Shown: in pieces, positions 1 through 10,257 of the stretch
Layout of the letters: every line of letters starts with the position of its first letter
How positions within the stretch are numbered: the stretch's first letter is position 1
NCBI GenBank assembly: GCA_016800925.1
Contig: JABCPU010000030.1
Coordinates: 248,001 to 312,000, forward strand
From: Suillus spraguei
Taxonomy: Eukaryota > Basidiomycota > Agaricomycetes > Boletales > Suillaceae
Length of the DNA stretch: 64,000 nucleotides
Reading direction: 5' to 3'
Made by a program: the position numbers and the translations under genes
Notes under the pieces: model-generated
Told to the model about the DNA's origin: nothing
The model's input: the letters and a program-made list of their open reading frames with translations, nothing else
The model's database searches: none

Positions 1-654
1 TCGTTGAATTGGGGATGGTGTTCGTGGAGAGGCAAGGCTGTTTTGCGTCTGCTGTAGATCGGTGATAGTTTCTTCTACTAAGTTTCTGGCTGCTCTTGTT
101 TCAGCGACCGACTGTTGAATGGTTTCGACGACTTGGTTTGTAAGTTGTCCAATCTCTTGGACAGCAGTGTATAAGCCAGTAAAGGCGTCAAGACTAGTAT
201 AAGCGCGTGAAGAAGAGGGTGCTGGGATAGGAAGTGGCGTATCTTCCTGCGGAGAGGGAGGTCGAGCAACACCTGCTCGACGTTCGGCAATGATGTGAAT
301 AGCTTCTTCAACATCATTCTTAAAGGAATCGGGAAGAAGCAACATAGCGTAAGCACGAATGCGTTTTTGAAGATGAAGGAAGCGGTGACGGAGAGTAATT
401 TCCGTTGTTTCTTTGGCAGTGGCTTCAATGAGGGCTGCAATACGAATGATGTTGACGATGAGGAGAGCAGGGAAGGCGCCTCTTTCAGTAAGGATTCTTT
501 CGATTTCGAGGGCATGTCCCTCGCAGAGAATGGCGGCTTCGATGTAAGAGGAGTTATCGATTTCAGCGGTAAGGGTTCCGTATCGTTCAGTTTCAGAGTC
601 GGAGTCATTGGTGGTAGCGACGACGGGTGTAATGTAAGCAGTGGGGAAAGACAT
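1..654 (-). CDS. Extra 3' ORF of the chromovirus (ORF3), partial
   Basis: The start codon is at 654-652 and the frame is open for 218 codons to the window edge. It aligns without net gaps to the complete ORF at 59993-61120 of the second copy. The start MSFPTAYITP is followed by an acidic stretch, then a helical segment (ILCEGHALEIERIL and on) and a Pro/Ser-rich part. No enzyme domain is recognisable. It lies in the position where retroviruses carry env, but no signal peptide or membrane segment is visible, so an envelope role is not supported. Conservation of the frame between two diverged copies suggests it is or was translated. The function is unknown. Confidence 0.8.
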   Translation of the reverse strand, partial: MSFPTAYITPVVATTNDSDSETERYGTLTAEIDNSSYIEAAILCEGHALEIERILTERGAFPALLIVNIIRIAALIEATAKETTEITLRHRFLHLQKRIRAYAMLLLPDSFKNDVEEAIHIIAERRAGVARPPSPQEDTPLPIPAPSSSRAYTSLDAFTGLYTAVQEIGQLTNQVVETIQQSVAETRAARNLVEETITDLQQTQNSLASPRTPSPIQR

Positions 655-712
655 TTCAATGTTTTGTTGGTAGCTGATCAAGTGCTAACGCGGTTGATGG
701 ACTGAAAGATAA

Positions 713-3700
713 TCAGAGGGCGTGTTGCTTCTTATAAGCATTCAAGATTCGAGCGGAGTTCTTCAAGTTCTTTTCTGGGAGCCATTCGTTATCTCCCGAT
801 GGATATCCTTTCCAGGAAACGAGATATCGTCGGCGATTGCCGGTTCCTTTGTGGGAAAGAATTGCTTCGATTTCATATTCTTCTTCTTCTTCAATGATAT
901 CAGGTGGGGGTTCAGGGAAGTTCGGTCCGTGTACATCTGTTTCGCTATAGGATGATAAGACAGAAGCATGGAACGTAGGATGAATCTTCCATTGCGGAGG
1001 AAGCTTGAGTGTGAACGTGATGGGTGATAAGACATCGATGATCGGGAAAGGTCCGTATCGTTTCGGTGCCAGTTTCCTTGATGGGAGTTTAAGTTTAAGA
1101 TTAGCGGCGGATAGCCAGACCTTATCTCCGATCTTCCATGGGATGTACTTATCTCCTCGGGATCGTTCGGCCATTGTCTGCATAGCAATGTTGTGACAGG
1201 CGATTGCTTCTTCTCTTATCTTCTGCAGAGATCGTACTCGATCTTCTGCTGCGGGGACGGATGAATCCGGGATCAGATGAGGGATAGCGCGTGGTTCATA
1301 TCCCATCATCAAATAGAAGGGTGATGCATTTCTTGCATCGTGTTTTCGGTGGTTGTGGACGAATTCGGCGATTGGTAAGTGTTCTACCCAATCCTCAGGG
1401 TTGTTGCGACAATAAATGCGGAGATATGTCTCAAGTTCTTGATTGAGCCTTTCCGTTTGACCATCAGTCTGCGGGTGGTAAGCCGTGGATGGAGCGATGA
1501 CGTAGTCGAGAAGTCGGGCAAGTTCCTTTGAGAAGCGAGATAGGAATTGCGGTCCTCGATCCGAGATAACTTTGTCATGGAGTCCAAATCGTCGGTACAC
1601 ATGTTTTAAAAATAGCTTGGCCACACCTTCTGACGTGATAGTTTTCAAACAAGGGATAATAATTACCCCCTTCGTAAGGCCATGGTCTACCACGACCATG
1701 ATACTGTCAAAGCCTCCAGAGACAGGGAGGTCAGTGATAAGATCAACGGAGACCTGGGAGAATGGGCGAACAGCCGATGAAGGAATAGGCGCAAGCGGAG
1801 GGCGAACAGGATGAGTATCCGCTTTCATCTGCTGACAAAGGGCGCAACCCTCGACGTATTTCCAAATATAGGAGCCCATTGCAGGCCACCAAGCTTCCCG
1901 TTTGACGAGTTCTTCAGTTTTGAATCTACCAGGGTGTCCCGCGGTAGGATGATCATGATACCTTTTCAGGATATCGGAGCGATGCGCTGGTGGAATATAA
2001 GCGCGATTCTTAAAATAGAGGACGTTCTCCTCAATCTTCCAATCGGAAAGTGCCGATTTCATGGGGGGAAGGCACACGCCATCAAGGGCGTCAGACGCTG
2101 TTTTGAAGACAGGGTCGTCGAGGGGGTCAGAGGATGACAGCACATCCTTCAAGTCAGTGTCAATAAGACGAACGAATAGAGCGTCAGGGAGGAGGGTCTG
2201 GTCCTCGTTATCGTCTTTTCCAGAGTCATAATCAGGCCGGCGGGATAGTGCATCAGGTACTGCTAATTTAGTACCTGCAACGTGATGCAGTTCGATGTCG
2301 TAAATAGACAAAATCAATTGCCAACGTGCTTGGCGACGGGTGAGCTTCTGTGCACTTCTAAAGTACAGAAGGTTCTTATGGTCGGTGAATACCAGGACGG
2401 GGTGTGGGTTTCCTTCGAGGTAATGACGCCATTCGTTCAGTGCCCGGATCACGGCGAGGAGTTCCCGATCAAAGATCTGGTAATTGCGTTCTGCAGGGTT
2501 CAAAGACTGTGAGAGGTATGCACATGGGTGATAGACACCATTCTCATCAGTCTGTAGGAGAACTCCTCCGGTTGCTACGAGCGAAGCGTCGGTAGCAATA
2601 GCAAATTGTCGGGAAGGATCAGGATTACGGAGTACCGGTTGGGATGTAAAGCGTTGTTTCAGTTCTTCAAAGGTGTCCATACATTCGGTTGACCATTCAA
2701 AGGCCTTATCTTTCTTTGTCAAATCGATAAGGGGTCTGGCGATGTCAGAATAGTGGGAAATGAACGTGCGGTAGAAGTTGCAAAAACCGAGGAATGACCG
2801 AACATCTTTTACAGATTTCGGGATTGGCCATTCGGAGATTCCCTTGGTTTTGGCGGTGTCCATAGCAACTTGTCCAGGGCGAATTATCATTCCGAGGTAT
2901 TCCACTTCTTCTGCATCGAAGGTGCATTTCTCCGGTTTCAAGAACAGGTGTTCTTTTCGTATTTTCATCAAAACTCGTCTGGTCCGTTCACGGTGTTCTG
3001 CCATTGTCGTAGAGAAAATCAGGATATCGTCCATATAGATAACCATCCATCCTTCATTGATTTCTTGTTGAAAGGTGCGATTCATGTATGCTTGAAAAGT
3101 TGCTGGGGAATTGCAAAGGCCAAAGAACATGACGTTCGGTTCAAAGAGGCCGAATTCCGTGGTAAAAGCAGCTTTCCACCTATCATCAGGATGGATGCGA
3201 ATGTTGTTATAACCGGACCGGATATCCATTTTCGTAAAGAACTGTGCATCATGAAGGCGTGCGACAAGGGAAATCGGGAGTGGGAGTGGATAAGCGTTCT
3301 TGACTGTCCAATCATTGATGTAGCGATAATCTTGACAGGGACGCAATTCTCCACTCTTCTTTCCTACAAAGAAGAAGCCACTAGCTTGAGGTGACTTCGA
3401 TTCTGAGATAAAGCCTTTCGCAACGTTTTCATCAATAAACGTTTTGACAGCAGCGCGTTCTTTTTCCGATAGCGGGTAGACCTTAGACGTACGAGGAATA
3501 AAACCGGGTTTGGTGTCGATCCGATGATCAATACCAGGGCGTTCGGGGGGTAGTTTGTTTAATCCATCTTTAGCAAAGACGTCTGCGAAGTCGTGCAAAT
3601 AATCCGGGACCAATTCTTCGAAGGATTTCTTTTTCTTTTCCTTCTCGTCCGTAGCGAATTCCTGAGCTTTGTTACTATATTTCAGAGTGGAGAGGGGAAT

Positions 3701-4810
3701 GGTGGAGTAGTTGGAGGTTTGTTCGAGTTGGGAAGTTCCATCATGTGTCAATGGTGTATCCATGGATACTTCCTCTATGATCCTCATGCTAACTCCATCA
3801 GTGTCGTATTCCACGAGAAATTCTCCATCCCCTAGTTCATATGAGGAAATTTCGCGTACTTCTGGTGCATGCCAGACGTCATTCATAGTGTTGAATTGGT
3901 CATCATCCTCAGTTGGGATCAACGAGGGCACGGGTTCTTCTGTGTCAGGGATTTCTTCTATTGAAGCTGAAGGAGTTTTCGGGGGAACGAAGAACTTGGA
4001 TAATTTCGGTACATTGGTGTCTCGTCCTGGGAGTTCTTCTTCCGGTTTTCTCTTTCCCTGTTTCTGTTCTTCTATTGGCCGTTGCTCAATAGGTTCTTGT
4101 CCGACCCGATGCTCGGGTTCGGATTCATTCTTGCGCTTCTCTGCGCGAGGGATCGGTGACACTGCTCGCGGCAATTGTACACGTGGAGTGAGTTCAATAG
4201 TACGTGGCATTCGTACTTCTGGTTCATGTTCGGGCACTTCAATAGAAGGCATGATAACTGGTTTCGGAAGACGGGAATGTTGCCACCTATTATGATTGAA
4301 GAGTCGAGGCAACCCGTTCTTCTTTCGATCTTCGTCCAGATCGATTTTGATCTCGTCTGATTTCTCTGTCCTTGGGAGGACAAGCGTTTCAGCAGCCCAA
4401 TCTATAATTGGGTTCATTGCTCGTAACCAAGGAATTCCAAGGAGGATTTGATCTCTCCTTCCGAGTTTGGTGATATTGAATTTTCCATACATGGTTCGAT
4501 CGTCAATCTTGACCACTAGGAGGCAGTAATGCGTGATTGGTCCTCCTTTTATGAGGGTTCCATCTGCCGTTGTAACTCGGAATGGTTCCTTGAGTTTTCG
4601 TCGTGTGATTTGATGGAGTTTCACAAACTCTTCTGAGATGAATGTTCCTGCTGCTCCTGAATCGATAACAGCGGTGGTGTCGACGGATTTCAAGCGAGTA
4701 CGCGAGTGGAGGGTGATAGGGACACGTAGTTCTTTTCTTTCACCTACAGCGCGTACAAGTCTTAGTATTACATTGGGAGAAACATACGTCGAGTCTTTGT
4801 TTCTCCACAT
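713..4810 (-). CDS. Ty3/gypsy pol polyprotein with chromodomain
   Basis: 1365 residues. Domains in order: aspartic protease (DSG at about residues 50-52), a long Pro/Glu-rich linker, reverse transcriptase (YMDD near residue 593), RNase H (start ATDASL), integrase with an HHCC zinc finger (H near 953, CxxC near 990) and the DDE core, and a C-terminal chromodomain in the last 60 residues (YLVSWKGYPSGDNEWLP). The chromodomain assigns it to the chromoviruses. The ATG at 4810 shares its first base with the gag stop (TGATG on the minus strand), so pol may be made by reinitiation or, being in the -1 frame, by frameshifting. An in-frame TTG one codon upstream is a less likely start. The frame is uninterrupted over 4.1 kb, so the copy is young or selected. 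Confidence 0.95.
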   Translation of the reverse strand: MWRNKDSTYVSPNVILRLVRAVGERKELRVPITLHSRTRLKSVDTTAVIDSGAAGTFISEEFVKLHQITRRKLKEPFRVTTADGTLIKGGPITHYCLLVVKIDDRTMYGKFNITKLGRRDQILLGIPWLRAMNPIIDWAAETLVLPRTEKSDEIKIDLDEDRKKNGLPRLFNHNRWQHSRLPKPVIMPSIEVPEHEPEVRMPRTIELTPRVQLPRAVSPIPRAEKRKNESEPEHRVGQEPIEQRPIEEQKQGKRKPEEELPGRDTNVPKLSKFFVPPKTPSASIEEIPDTEEPVPSLIPTEDDDQFNTMNDVWHAPEVREISSYELGDGEFLVEYDTDGVSMRIIEEVSMDTPLTHDGTSQLEQTSNYSTIPLSTLKYSNKAQEFATDEKEKKKKSFEELVPDYLHDFADVFAKDGLNKLPPERPGIDHRIDTKPGFIPRTSKVYPLSEKERAAVKTFIDENVAKGFISESKSPQASGFFFVGKKSGELRPCQDYRYINDWTVKNAYPLPLPISLVARLHDAQFFTKMDIRSGYNNIRIHPDDRWKAAFTTEFGLFEPNVMFFGLCNSPATFQAYMNRTFQQEINEGWMVIYMDDILIFSTTMAEHRERTRRVLMKIRKEHLFLKPEKCTFDAEEVEYLGMIIRPGQVAMDTAKTKGISEWPIPKSVKDVRSFLGFCNFYRTFISHYSDIARPLIDLTKKDKAFEWSTECMDTFEELKQRFTSQPVLRNPDPSRQFAIATDASLVATGGVLLQTDENGVYHPCAYLSQSLNPAERNYQIFDRELLAVIRALNEWRHYLEGNPHPVLVFTDHKNLLYFRSAQKLTRRQARWQLILSIYDIELHHVAGTKLAVPDALSRRPDYDSGKDDNEDQTLLPDALFVRLIDTDLKDVLSSSDPLDDPVFKTASDALDGVCLPPMKSALSDWKIEENVLYFKNRAYIPPAHRSDILKRYHDHPTAGHPGRFKTEELVKREAWWPAMGSYIWKYVEGCALCQQMKADTHPVRPPLAPIPSSAVRPFSQVSVDLITDLPVSGGFDSIMVVVDHGLTKGVIIIPCLKTITSEGVAKLFLKHVYRRFGLHDKVISDRGPQFLSRFSKELARLLDYVIAPSTAYHPQTDGQTERLNQELETYLRIYCRNNPEDWVEHLPIAEFVHNHRKHDARNASPFYLMMGYEPRAIPHLIPDSSVPAAEDRVRSLQKIREEAIACHNIAMQTMAERSRGDKYIPWKIGDKVWLSAANLKLKLPSRKLAPKRYGPFPIIDVLSPITFTLKLPPQWKIHPTFHASVLSSYSETDVHGPNFPEPPPDIIEEEEEYEIEAILSHKGTGNRRRYLVSWKGYPSGDNEWLPEKNLKNSARILNAYKKQHAL

Positions 4811-5646
4811 CAAAAATCCTGCACAACCCGTCGTACAGTTTCTTCATCTTCTTCTTCCCCTTTGACTTCGGTTTGTCGAAGTGGGGTCTTCTTCTTTCTA
4901 TCAGGACAATTATGGATGCGGTGTCCTGTCTTTCTGCATCCGAAGCACTGCCCTTTCTTCATGCATTCGGATCTTTCCATGTCGGCGATTCGATCTACGA
5001 CCATTGCATTGGAATCGCGGTTCGGAATATACCGCGCATTTCCATAGTTCTTCTTCTTCTGTTGTGGAACATGACGCGTCCTCATGGCGTTAAGCCGATG
5101 ATGGGCATTGTCAATAGCAACGCATTGCAACACAACATCTCTGAATATCTCGGAGACATCTCCTGTATTGAAAAGCTTTGTGAGGATACCCCAATTAAGA
5201 CCGTCTTGGAAGAACTGGATCTTCGTCGCGTTATCGGTGATATGAGCCTTGGCTGCAAGTGCCTCAAAGTCGGCGATGTAGGTGTGGAGATCTCCAGTTC
5301 CTTGTTTGAGATCTCTGAGGCGTGTGAGCGCGGTCATTCTGGTATCCACCGGTTCGAATGCTTCTTTGAAGCTCTTCATAAAATCCACCATCGTCCCATA
5401 ACCAACTTTTTGTCCCGAAGTGTCGGTAGATTGGGCGTGTTCAAGGAATTGTTCCTTCCAAGACTTGGCATTCTTCTCGGTCATGAAGGATGTTATGTAG
5501 ATGATCTTCTGTTTGTCGGTGGTGTAAAGCTTTTCATTGATGTCAAAGTGCAAGTTGCACGACTGGATAAACTCGCGAGAGTTATCACGATCTCCATCAA
5601 AACCAATCGGTTGACCGATCTTGTATTCGAATTCTTTGGTCGACAT
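4810..5646 (-). CDS. gag-like capsid/nucleocapsid protein
   Basis: 278 residues. The N-terminal two thirds resemble a Ty3 Gag capsid region (segments FIQSCNLHFD and AKSWKEQFLE, typical of retrotransposon Gag). A single CCHC zinc knuckle, CFGCRKTGHRIHNC (C-x2-C-x4-H-x4-C), lies near residues 235-250 and is followed by a Lys- and Glu-rich end. It would form the virus-like particle and bind the element RNA. Its TGA stop overlaps the pol start by one base. The start was taken at the first ATG, 5646-5644, about 200 nt inside the 5' LTR. Confidence 0.93.
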   Translation of the reverse strand: MSTKEFEYKIGQPIGFDGDRDNSREFIQSCNLHFDINEKLYTTDKQKIIYITSFMTEKNAKSWKEQFLEHAQSTDTSGQKVGYGTMVDFMKSFKEAFEPVDTRMTALTRLRDLKQGTGDLHTYIADFEALAAKAHITDNATKIQFFQDGLNWGILTKLFNTGDVSEIFRDVVLQCVAIDNAHHRLNAMRTRHVPQQKKKNYGNARYIPNRDSNAMVVDRIADMERSECMKKGQCFGCRKTGHRIHNCPDRKKKTPLRQTEVKGEEEDEETVRRVVQDF

Positions 5647-5832
5647 GGTTGATGATTCTTCTGATGAGTTATACTTTCTTGGTGCCTACACGCGCTGTCT
5701 TGCTGTCCGTTAGGGCTTTCTTCTGTCAGAGGGCTTCTCTTGACAATCTGCTCAGCGTACGCGTACGCTAGTCTGCTGATCTAGACGATCAGGGTTCAGG
5801 GTCGAAGACTAGATAGTCGACGATCAAAATGG

Positions 5833-5843
5833 ACTTTAATCTT
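5833..5843 (-). promoter_or_regulatory. Putative self-priming primer-binding site
   Basis: One base after the 5' LTR end the element RNA reads AAGATTAAAGT, the exact complement of ACTTTAATCTT inside the LTR (6106-6116). No TGG-initial sequence matching a tRNA 3' end is seen here. In Tf1-type retrotransposons the first 11 nt of the RNA fold back on the primer-binding site, and this layout matches. Confidence 0.55.
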
Positions 5844-5844
5844 T

Positions 5845-6317
5845 TGTTACGAACTGGGGTGGCATCACCAGCGACAGTGAAAAGACACAGACGGTCTGCT
5901 GGGAGTTCTTACAATGTTCAAAAGAGAACAAGGTGAAAGTACAAGGAACGCGTTCCGAGTACGATCAAGGGTTCAGCCTCAAGGATAAGTCCGAAAGGTA
6001 TCCGCGAGAATAGAGACTAAGGCTAAGGAGTGCTTAGACTTAGAGACGATTCAAGACGACTTAGGTTGGAGACCTAAGCGAAGGAGATTCCAGGTAAAAC
6101 CCAGTAAGATTAAAGTAGTGAATCTACTACAAGTACACTGTGCTTAAATAGACCAATATGTGCGCACAGACCAAGAGAGGCGTGAGAATGTAAGTGCGTA
6201 TCCAAAGAAGGAAGGCAACTATAGTACAGATGCGTTGAGCATATGAGTCAGAGTCATGTTACGTAATATACAAGGTAAATGAAGAGAAAATGAATAGGGG
6301 CACGTACGATTGTAACA
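5845..6317 (-). repeat. 5' LTR of left chromovirus (LTR family A)
   Basis: 473 bp bounded by TG..CA: the plus strand begins TGTTACGAACTGG and ends GATTGTAACA. The same family occurs at 59148-59619 (3' LTR of the second element) and as solo LTRs at 9783-10257 and 51854-53098. Being on the minus strand, it directs transcription toward lower coordinates. A TATA box and a likely start region are listed separately. Confidence 0.95.
6106..6150 (-). promoter_or_regulatory. LTR promoter: TATA box and predicted RNA 5' end
   Basis: On the minus strand TATTTAAG occupies 6150-6143. About 27 nt further downstream, at 6116-6106, lies ACTTTAATCTT. That spacing fits transcription starting at or near 6116. 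The same TATA box and ACTTTAATCTT are conserved in the solo LTR at 9783-10257. The 11-mer is exactly complementary to the sequence just after the LTR (5833-5843), which suggests it is the 5' end of the RNA used as primer. Confidence 0.6.
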
Positions 6318-7098
6318 CGGAGTGCGCTAGTTGCATTGGTCGGAGGTGGGCGCTATGCGCTGTCTCATGACCTACGTCACAGAGACGAGGTTCTTGACGT
6401 CAATCAAAGACGTAGAATCGATGAGCTTCTATGAAGTTCGAATAGAGACGATAAGCTTATGAAAAGCTTATGAAAAGGAAGTTTAGGGTCGAAGATCAAG
6501 TAGATTCAAGTTAAAGAAGTACAAATGCTATCTGCGTGTATTTATACATAAGATTGGAGCGGAGCGCGAATATGTAAGTATCGCTGAATTAGGTATGAAG
6601 TCAGATAGCCAGTAAGAGGATGCATGCTCATAAACGGGTCAGAGGCATATCAACCAATGAGAATGTGCATGTGCGTGGAGGAGTCATAAGTGCAGAGCCG
6701 AAGGTATAAAGGGTACGAGCCAATGAGGCAACGCACGAGTCAAGAAAGGTAAACAATAAAAGGATAAAGCATAACACGATACCAAGACATCCTTGAAGGT
6801 AGACAGGGGGTTCCCTGTGAACCAAGTGGGTGTGCGTGTTGAAGCGCAAGGTAATGCGACGAGCCAAAGGAGGTGCTTGAAGCGAGAGAGGCGTGTATAG
6901 GCGCGGAGGAGGTAGAAGGTGTGGAAGAGGGCGTGCTCAGCAATGATGGAGAAGATGAGCATAGGCGAGGTAAGGAGTGACGATGGCAAGCCAGGGAGGT
7001 AGCAGAGGACCAGGATGGAGGCCTCATCGGGTGAGAGTAGACAGCAACGCATAGGAGGAAAAATGATAGTAGGGGCACAAGAAGGTGTTCTTGTAACA
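6318..7098. other. Unassigned non-coding stretch, possible old LTR fragment
   Basis: No coding region is supported. The open frames here on the minus strand (up to 165 codons) have low-complexity, unconserved-looking sequence. The stretch ends with TGTAACA at 7092-7098, exactly where helicase homology begins at 7100, so it may be the end of an unrecognised LTR or other insert that truncated the Helitron gene. Confidence 0.3.
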
Positions 7099-8186
7099 TG
7101 CTGCAAAACGGCAACAGCACTCCTGCAATGCATCTGCCCTTTTAGCAAAAACTGTTGCATATCACCGGCGAGATGAAGCACACAATAGTGATATCCGAAC
7201 TCTCAACAAACAATTACTACAACAGTGTGCTAATGCTCTTAGCCATGAGCAGGAGTTCAGTGCACTGGAGGTAGTGTCATATTTAGTGGGATGGGGAGAT
7301 CATCATATTTCTCACCCTTTCCAGACTATACATTGGAGTTCAGTTGCAGCGCTGTTGAAGCAAAGCTTTCTGTTTTTGACAGATCATCAGTGAGTGATTT
7401 AAGAGCAATTAGATTATTGTTCACAGACTTTCATGTAGGGTGAAGACTCGTATGTCTACCCAGGATTCACATGTAAATGCTTATAAAGGTAGTTCAGAGG
7501 TGAGTCTTTTCATTGTTTATGGTAGACCTCTTCCTTATTTATAGGCTGAGTATGTTTCTGTCAAAATTCATGAAGGAAATCTATGTATATGCGATCAGGT
7601 TTGGGAATACATTGATCGTGGATGGAATTCGAGCAACTTAGCTATTTGGAATACTTTCTCAACACATATGATATGAGGTCTGACGCGGACGTGCCTTTAG
7701 TGCACAAGAAAGCTGGCACCAATATCCATGTTCCATACCTTGCGAGAACCTCTCATTCTGGCCACATTCATGTCTTATGAGCCAAAGGACATGAAACAAT
7801 GCCCCATATTCCAGGTCCCTGGTTTCCACCTGCAAACAACACCGATTCACATCCATTTTATTGCACATCCATGCTTGCACTGTTAAAGCCTTGGCGTGAT
7901 ATCCAGATGTTGAAGAAAATTATGGATACCTTTGAAATTGCATTCTCTTCTTTTATGGCCAGTGCCCCAGAGGATGTACAAACTATTGTGAACAACATTC
8001 AGTATTTTCACGATTGTGCTGATCAAGCAAAGCATGAGGAAGAAATGATGTGACTCACCCGTAACATCAATTATGCTCTCATTCCATCTGGGGAACACCT
8101 AGATGACAGATACGATGAAAGTGAAGGTCTTTTGGGTCAATCTATGGAAGTAAGTGATTCTGTAGAGGACATTATTAATGATGAAG

Positions 8187-8938
8187 TGTCATATACCATA
8201 CTTCTGATCCCAGATCCAACCATATCTGATCAGATCTGATCAATTCTATTTCCGTCCAGTCCACAGATCCTGTCCGGATTGCTCATCTGAATGTGCTCAC
8301 TTCTCACACTCTATCTCCCTTGTGTATATCTGTGTCTATCTCCTTTCGTCACTCATCCTGTTTCCGGTACTCCAGCTTTGTATAATTCCGTCCTGTGTCA
8401 CTGATCCGTTACCTGTGCTTACTGATCCGCTGCGCATTAACTAATAGACTTCCATTACACTTCGTACATAGCCCTCGGTCCCGGACTTGTTGATTATCCG
8501 TCTTAGATACTTACAGTATATAAACCACTTGTAGATCTCCATAGAACCTTAGTTCAAATATCATCTTAGATTCTGCTCATTCTGCTTCCTCCGGACTTGA
8601 GTCACTTTCCACTCTAAGTCATCTTCTGAGACTTGGGATTGATTCCTATAGTCTATATCTCCAACTCTATCTTCGGATAGTCTATCTCTGTTAGTTTCTA
8701 GTTAGGAACTCGTTCCAAAGCTAGTCTTAATCCTCGTTCTATTCCTACATTCTGGATAACCTTTGGACGTATCATATCTGATACCTTTGGACGTCCAGAT
8801 CCATCACACAACTCCTTCCGGATCTTCAGATGCATACCTTCTCCCTGAAATAAGGGGCATTACTCGGGAAAGGAGCACAGTGCATAAACTGAGGCCAAAG
8901 CCCTTCAGATCTCCCTCCCTTTGAGTACAGTCTTAACA
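8187..8938 (+). repeat. Solo LTR (family B) in the Helitron helicase relic
   Basis: 752 bp from TGTCATATACC to TACAGTCTTAACA, flanked by the perfect 5-bp duplication TGAAG (8182-8186 and 8939-8943). A TATA motif (TATATAAA, near 8516-8523) sets the orientation. Related copies are at 52243-53013 (same orientation) and 53703-54434 (opposite). Excision restores the helicase frame. Confidence 0.93.
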
Positions 8939-9782
8939 TGAAGACATCTTGCATGCCTGTGAAGGATCACTCACTACTTGAGAGACAGTGTACACAGAAG
9001 TTGCAATGAATATTACCAAGGAATACAATTTTTTTGGGGTCATACAGGAATCCCCTCCACCTCTACCTATTGTGACTGTCATTACAGAGGATGATTTGCA
9101 GCACTGTTTAGAGTGGCAATGCCACATTGCAGAAGCTGATTTGCCCGTTGAAGAACCTTATAGTATCAAAATTAGTGCAGGAGGCGTGATGATTGCACCT
9201 TTGTCCTTATCCATTTGTCCATCCACACATTTGGAGATTTCTGCTGGGGAAATATCTAAGGATGAGTCAAAATTACATCCTTTTGACCCTCCCAGTTATT
9301 TAAACAAAGAACAATCCATGGCATTCATAATCATTGCAGAACATATCTATCAACTTCTTGCTGGTGAAGATCCTCTGCAACTTCTTATGGTCATCCATGG
9401 TCCAGGTGGTATGGGGAAAACCCAGTTGTTGAAGGCAATAACAAAAATGTTTTCTGACCTTGGTATCACAGATCGTTTTGCTAAAATGGCATTAACCAGT
9501 GTCGCTGCCTGTCAGATCAGAGGCGAAACTCTACACTCCTGGGGTACTCTTCCTGCCAGCAAAGGAACACCATGCAGTGATACATGGATCTATCGCCCAA
9601 GTGCACAAACTGCTCACCGATGTCATGCAAACATGCATGATACATGTCTTCTCGCAGCCAATGAAATGAGCCTCTTGACAACAGACACACTCTATTTGTT
9701 ATCACAGGTCATGACCGCATTTCGTTTGGCCAATACTGTTCCAAGAACTGTGGTTGATGCTCCTTTCGCTGGGCTTAGTGTC

Positions 9783-10257
9783 TGTTACAGTTGTACATAC
9801 CCCTATTCATTCTCTCTTTGCTTCCTTACTTGTATATCATGTCACATGACTCTGACTCATATGCTCAACGCATCTGTACTATAGTTGCCTTCCTTATTTG
9901 GATACGCACTTACTTTCTCACGTCTCTCTTGGTCCGTGCGCACATATTGGTCTATTTAAGCACGTTGTACTTGTAGTAGATTCTTTACTTTAATCTTACT
10001 GGGTTTTACCTGGAACTTCCTTCGCTTAGGTCTCCAACCTAAGTCATCCTTGAATCGTCTCTAAGTCTAAGCACTCCTTAGCCTTAGTCTCTATTCTCGT
10101 AGAACCTCTCAGACTTGTCTTTGAGGCCGAACCCTTGATCATACTCGGAACACGTTCCTTGTACTTTCACCTTGTCCTCTTCTGGACATTGTAGAACTTC
10201 CCAGCAGACCGACTGTGTCTTTTCACTGTCGCTGGTGATGCCACCCCAGTCGTAACA
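9783..10257 (+). repeat. Solo LTR (family A, plus orientation) in the helicase relic
   Basis: 475 bp, TGTTACAGTTG to CCCCAGTCGTAACA, flanked by the perfect 5-bp duplication GTGTC (9778-9782 and 10258-10262). It is the chromovirus LTR of the window ends in reverse orientation. Excision joins helicase codons without a frame change. Confidence 0.94.

Larger units (their letters stand above)
1..6317 (-). mobile_element. Ty3/gypsy chromovirus, left copy (cut by window edge)
   Basis: LTR retrotransposon read on the minus strand: 5' LTR (5845-6317), gag (4810-5646), pol with a C-terminal chromodomain (713-4810) and the first 218 codons of an extra ORF (1-654) that runs off the window. The element is compact: gag and pol overlap by one base and pol is followed after 58 nt by the extra ORF. 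Its partner at 59148-64000 shows what lies beyond the left edge: the rest of that ORF, a small zinc-knuckle ORF, a polypurine tract and the 3' LTR. The three ORFs visible here are open, so this copy could still be autonomous, but its 3' LTR and target duplication cannot be checked. Confidence 0.93.

Noticed and set aside
1..654. env gene of a retrovirus-like element
   Set aside because: The position fits, but there is no signal peptide, transmembrane span or Cys pattern; the downstream partner is a zinc-knuckle protein.
4873..5652. 259-codon plus-strand frame opposite gag
   Set aside because: It lies entirely antisense to gag, which has Gag features and a zinc knuckle; the antisense product has no recognisable domain.
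6684..7181. 165-codon minus-strand frame
   Set aside because: It crosses the border into the helicase relic on the other strand, has Ser/Leu/Pro-rich low-information composition, and no sign of a promoter or splice pattern.
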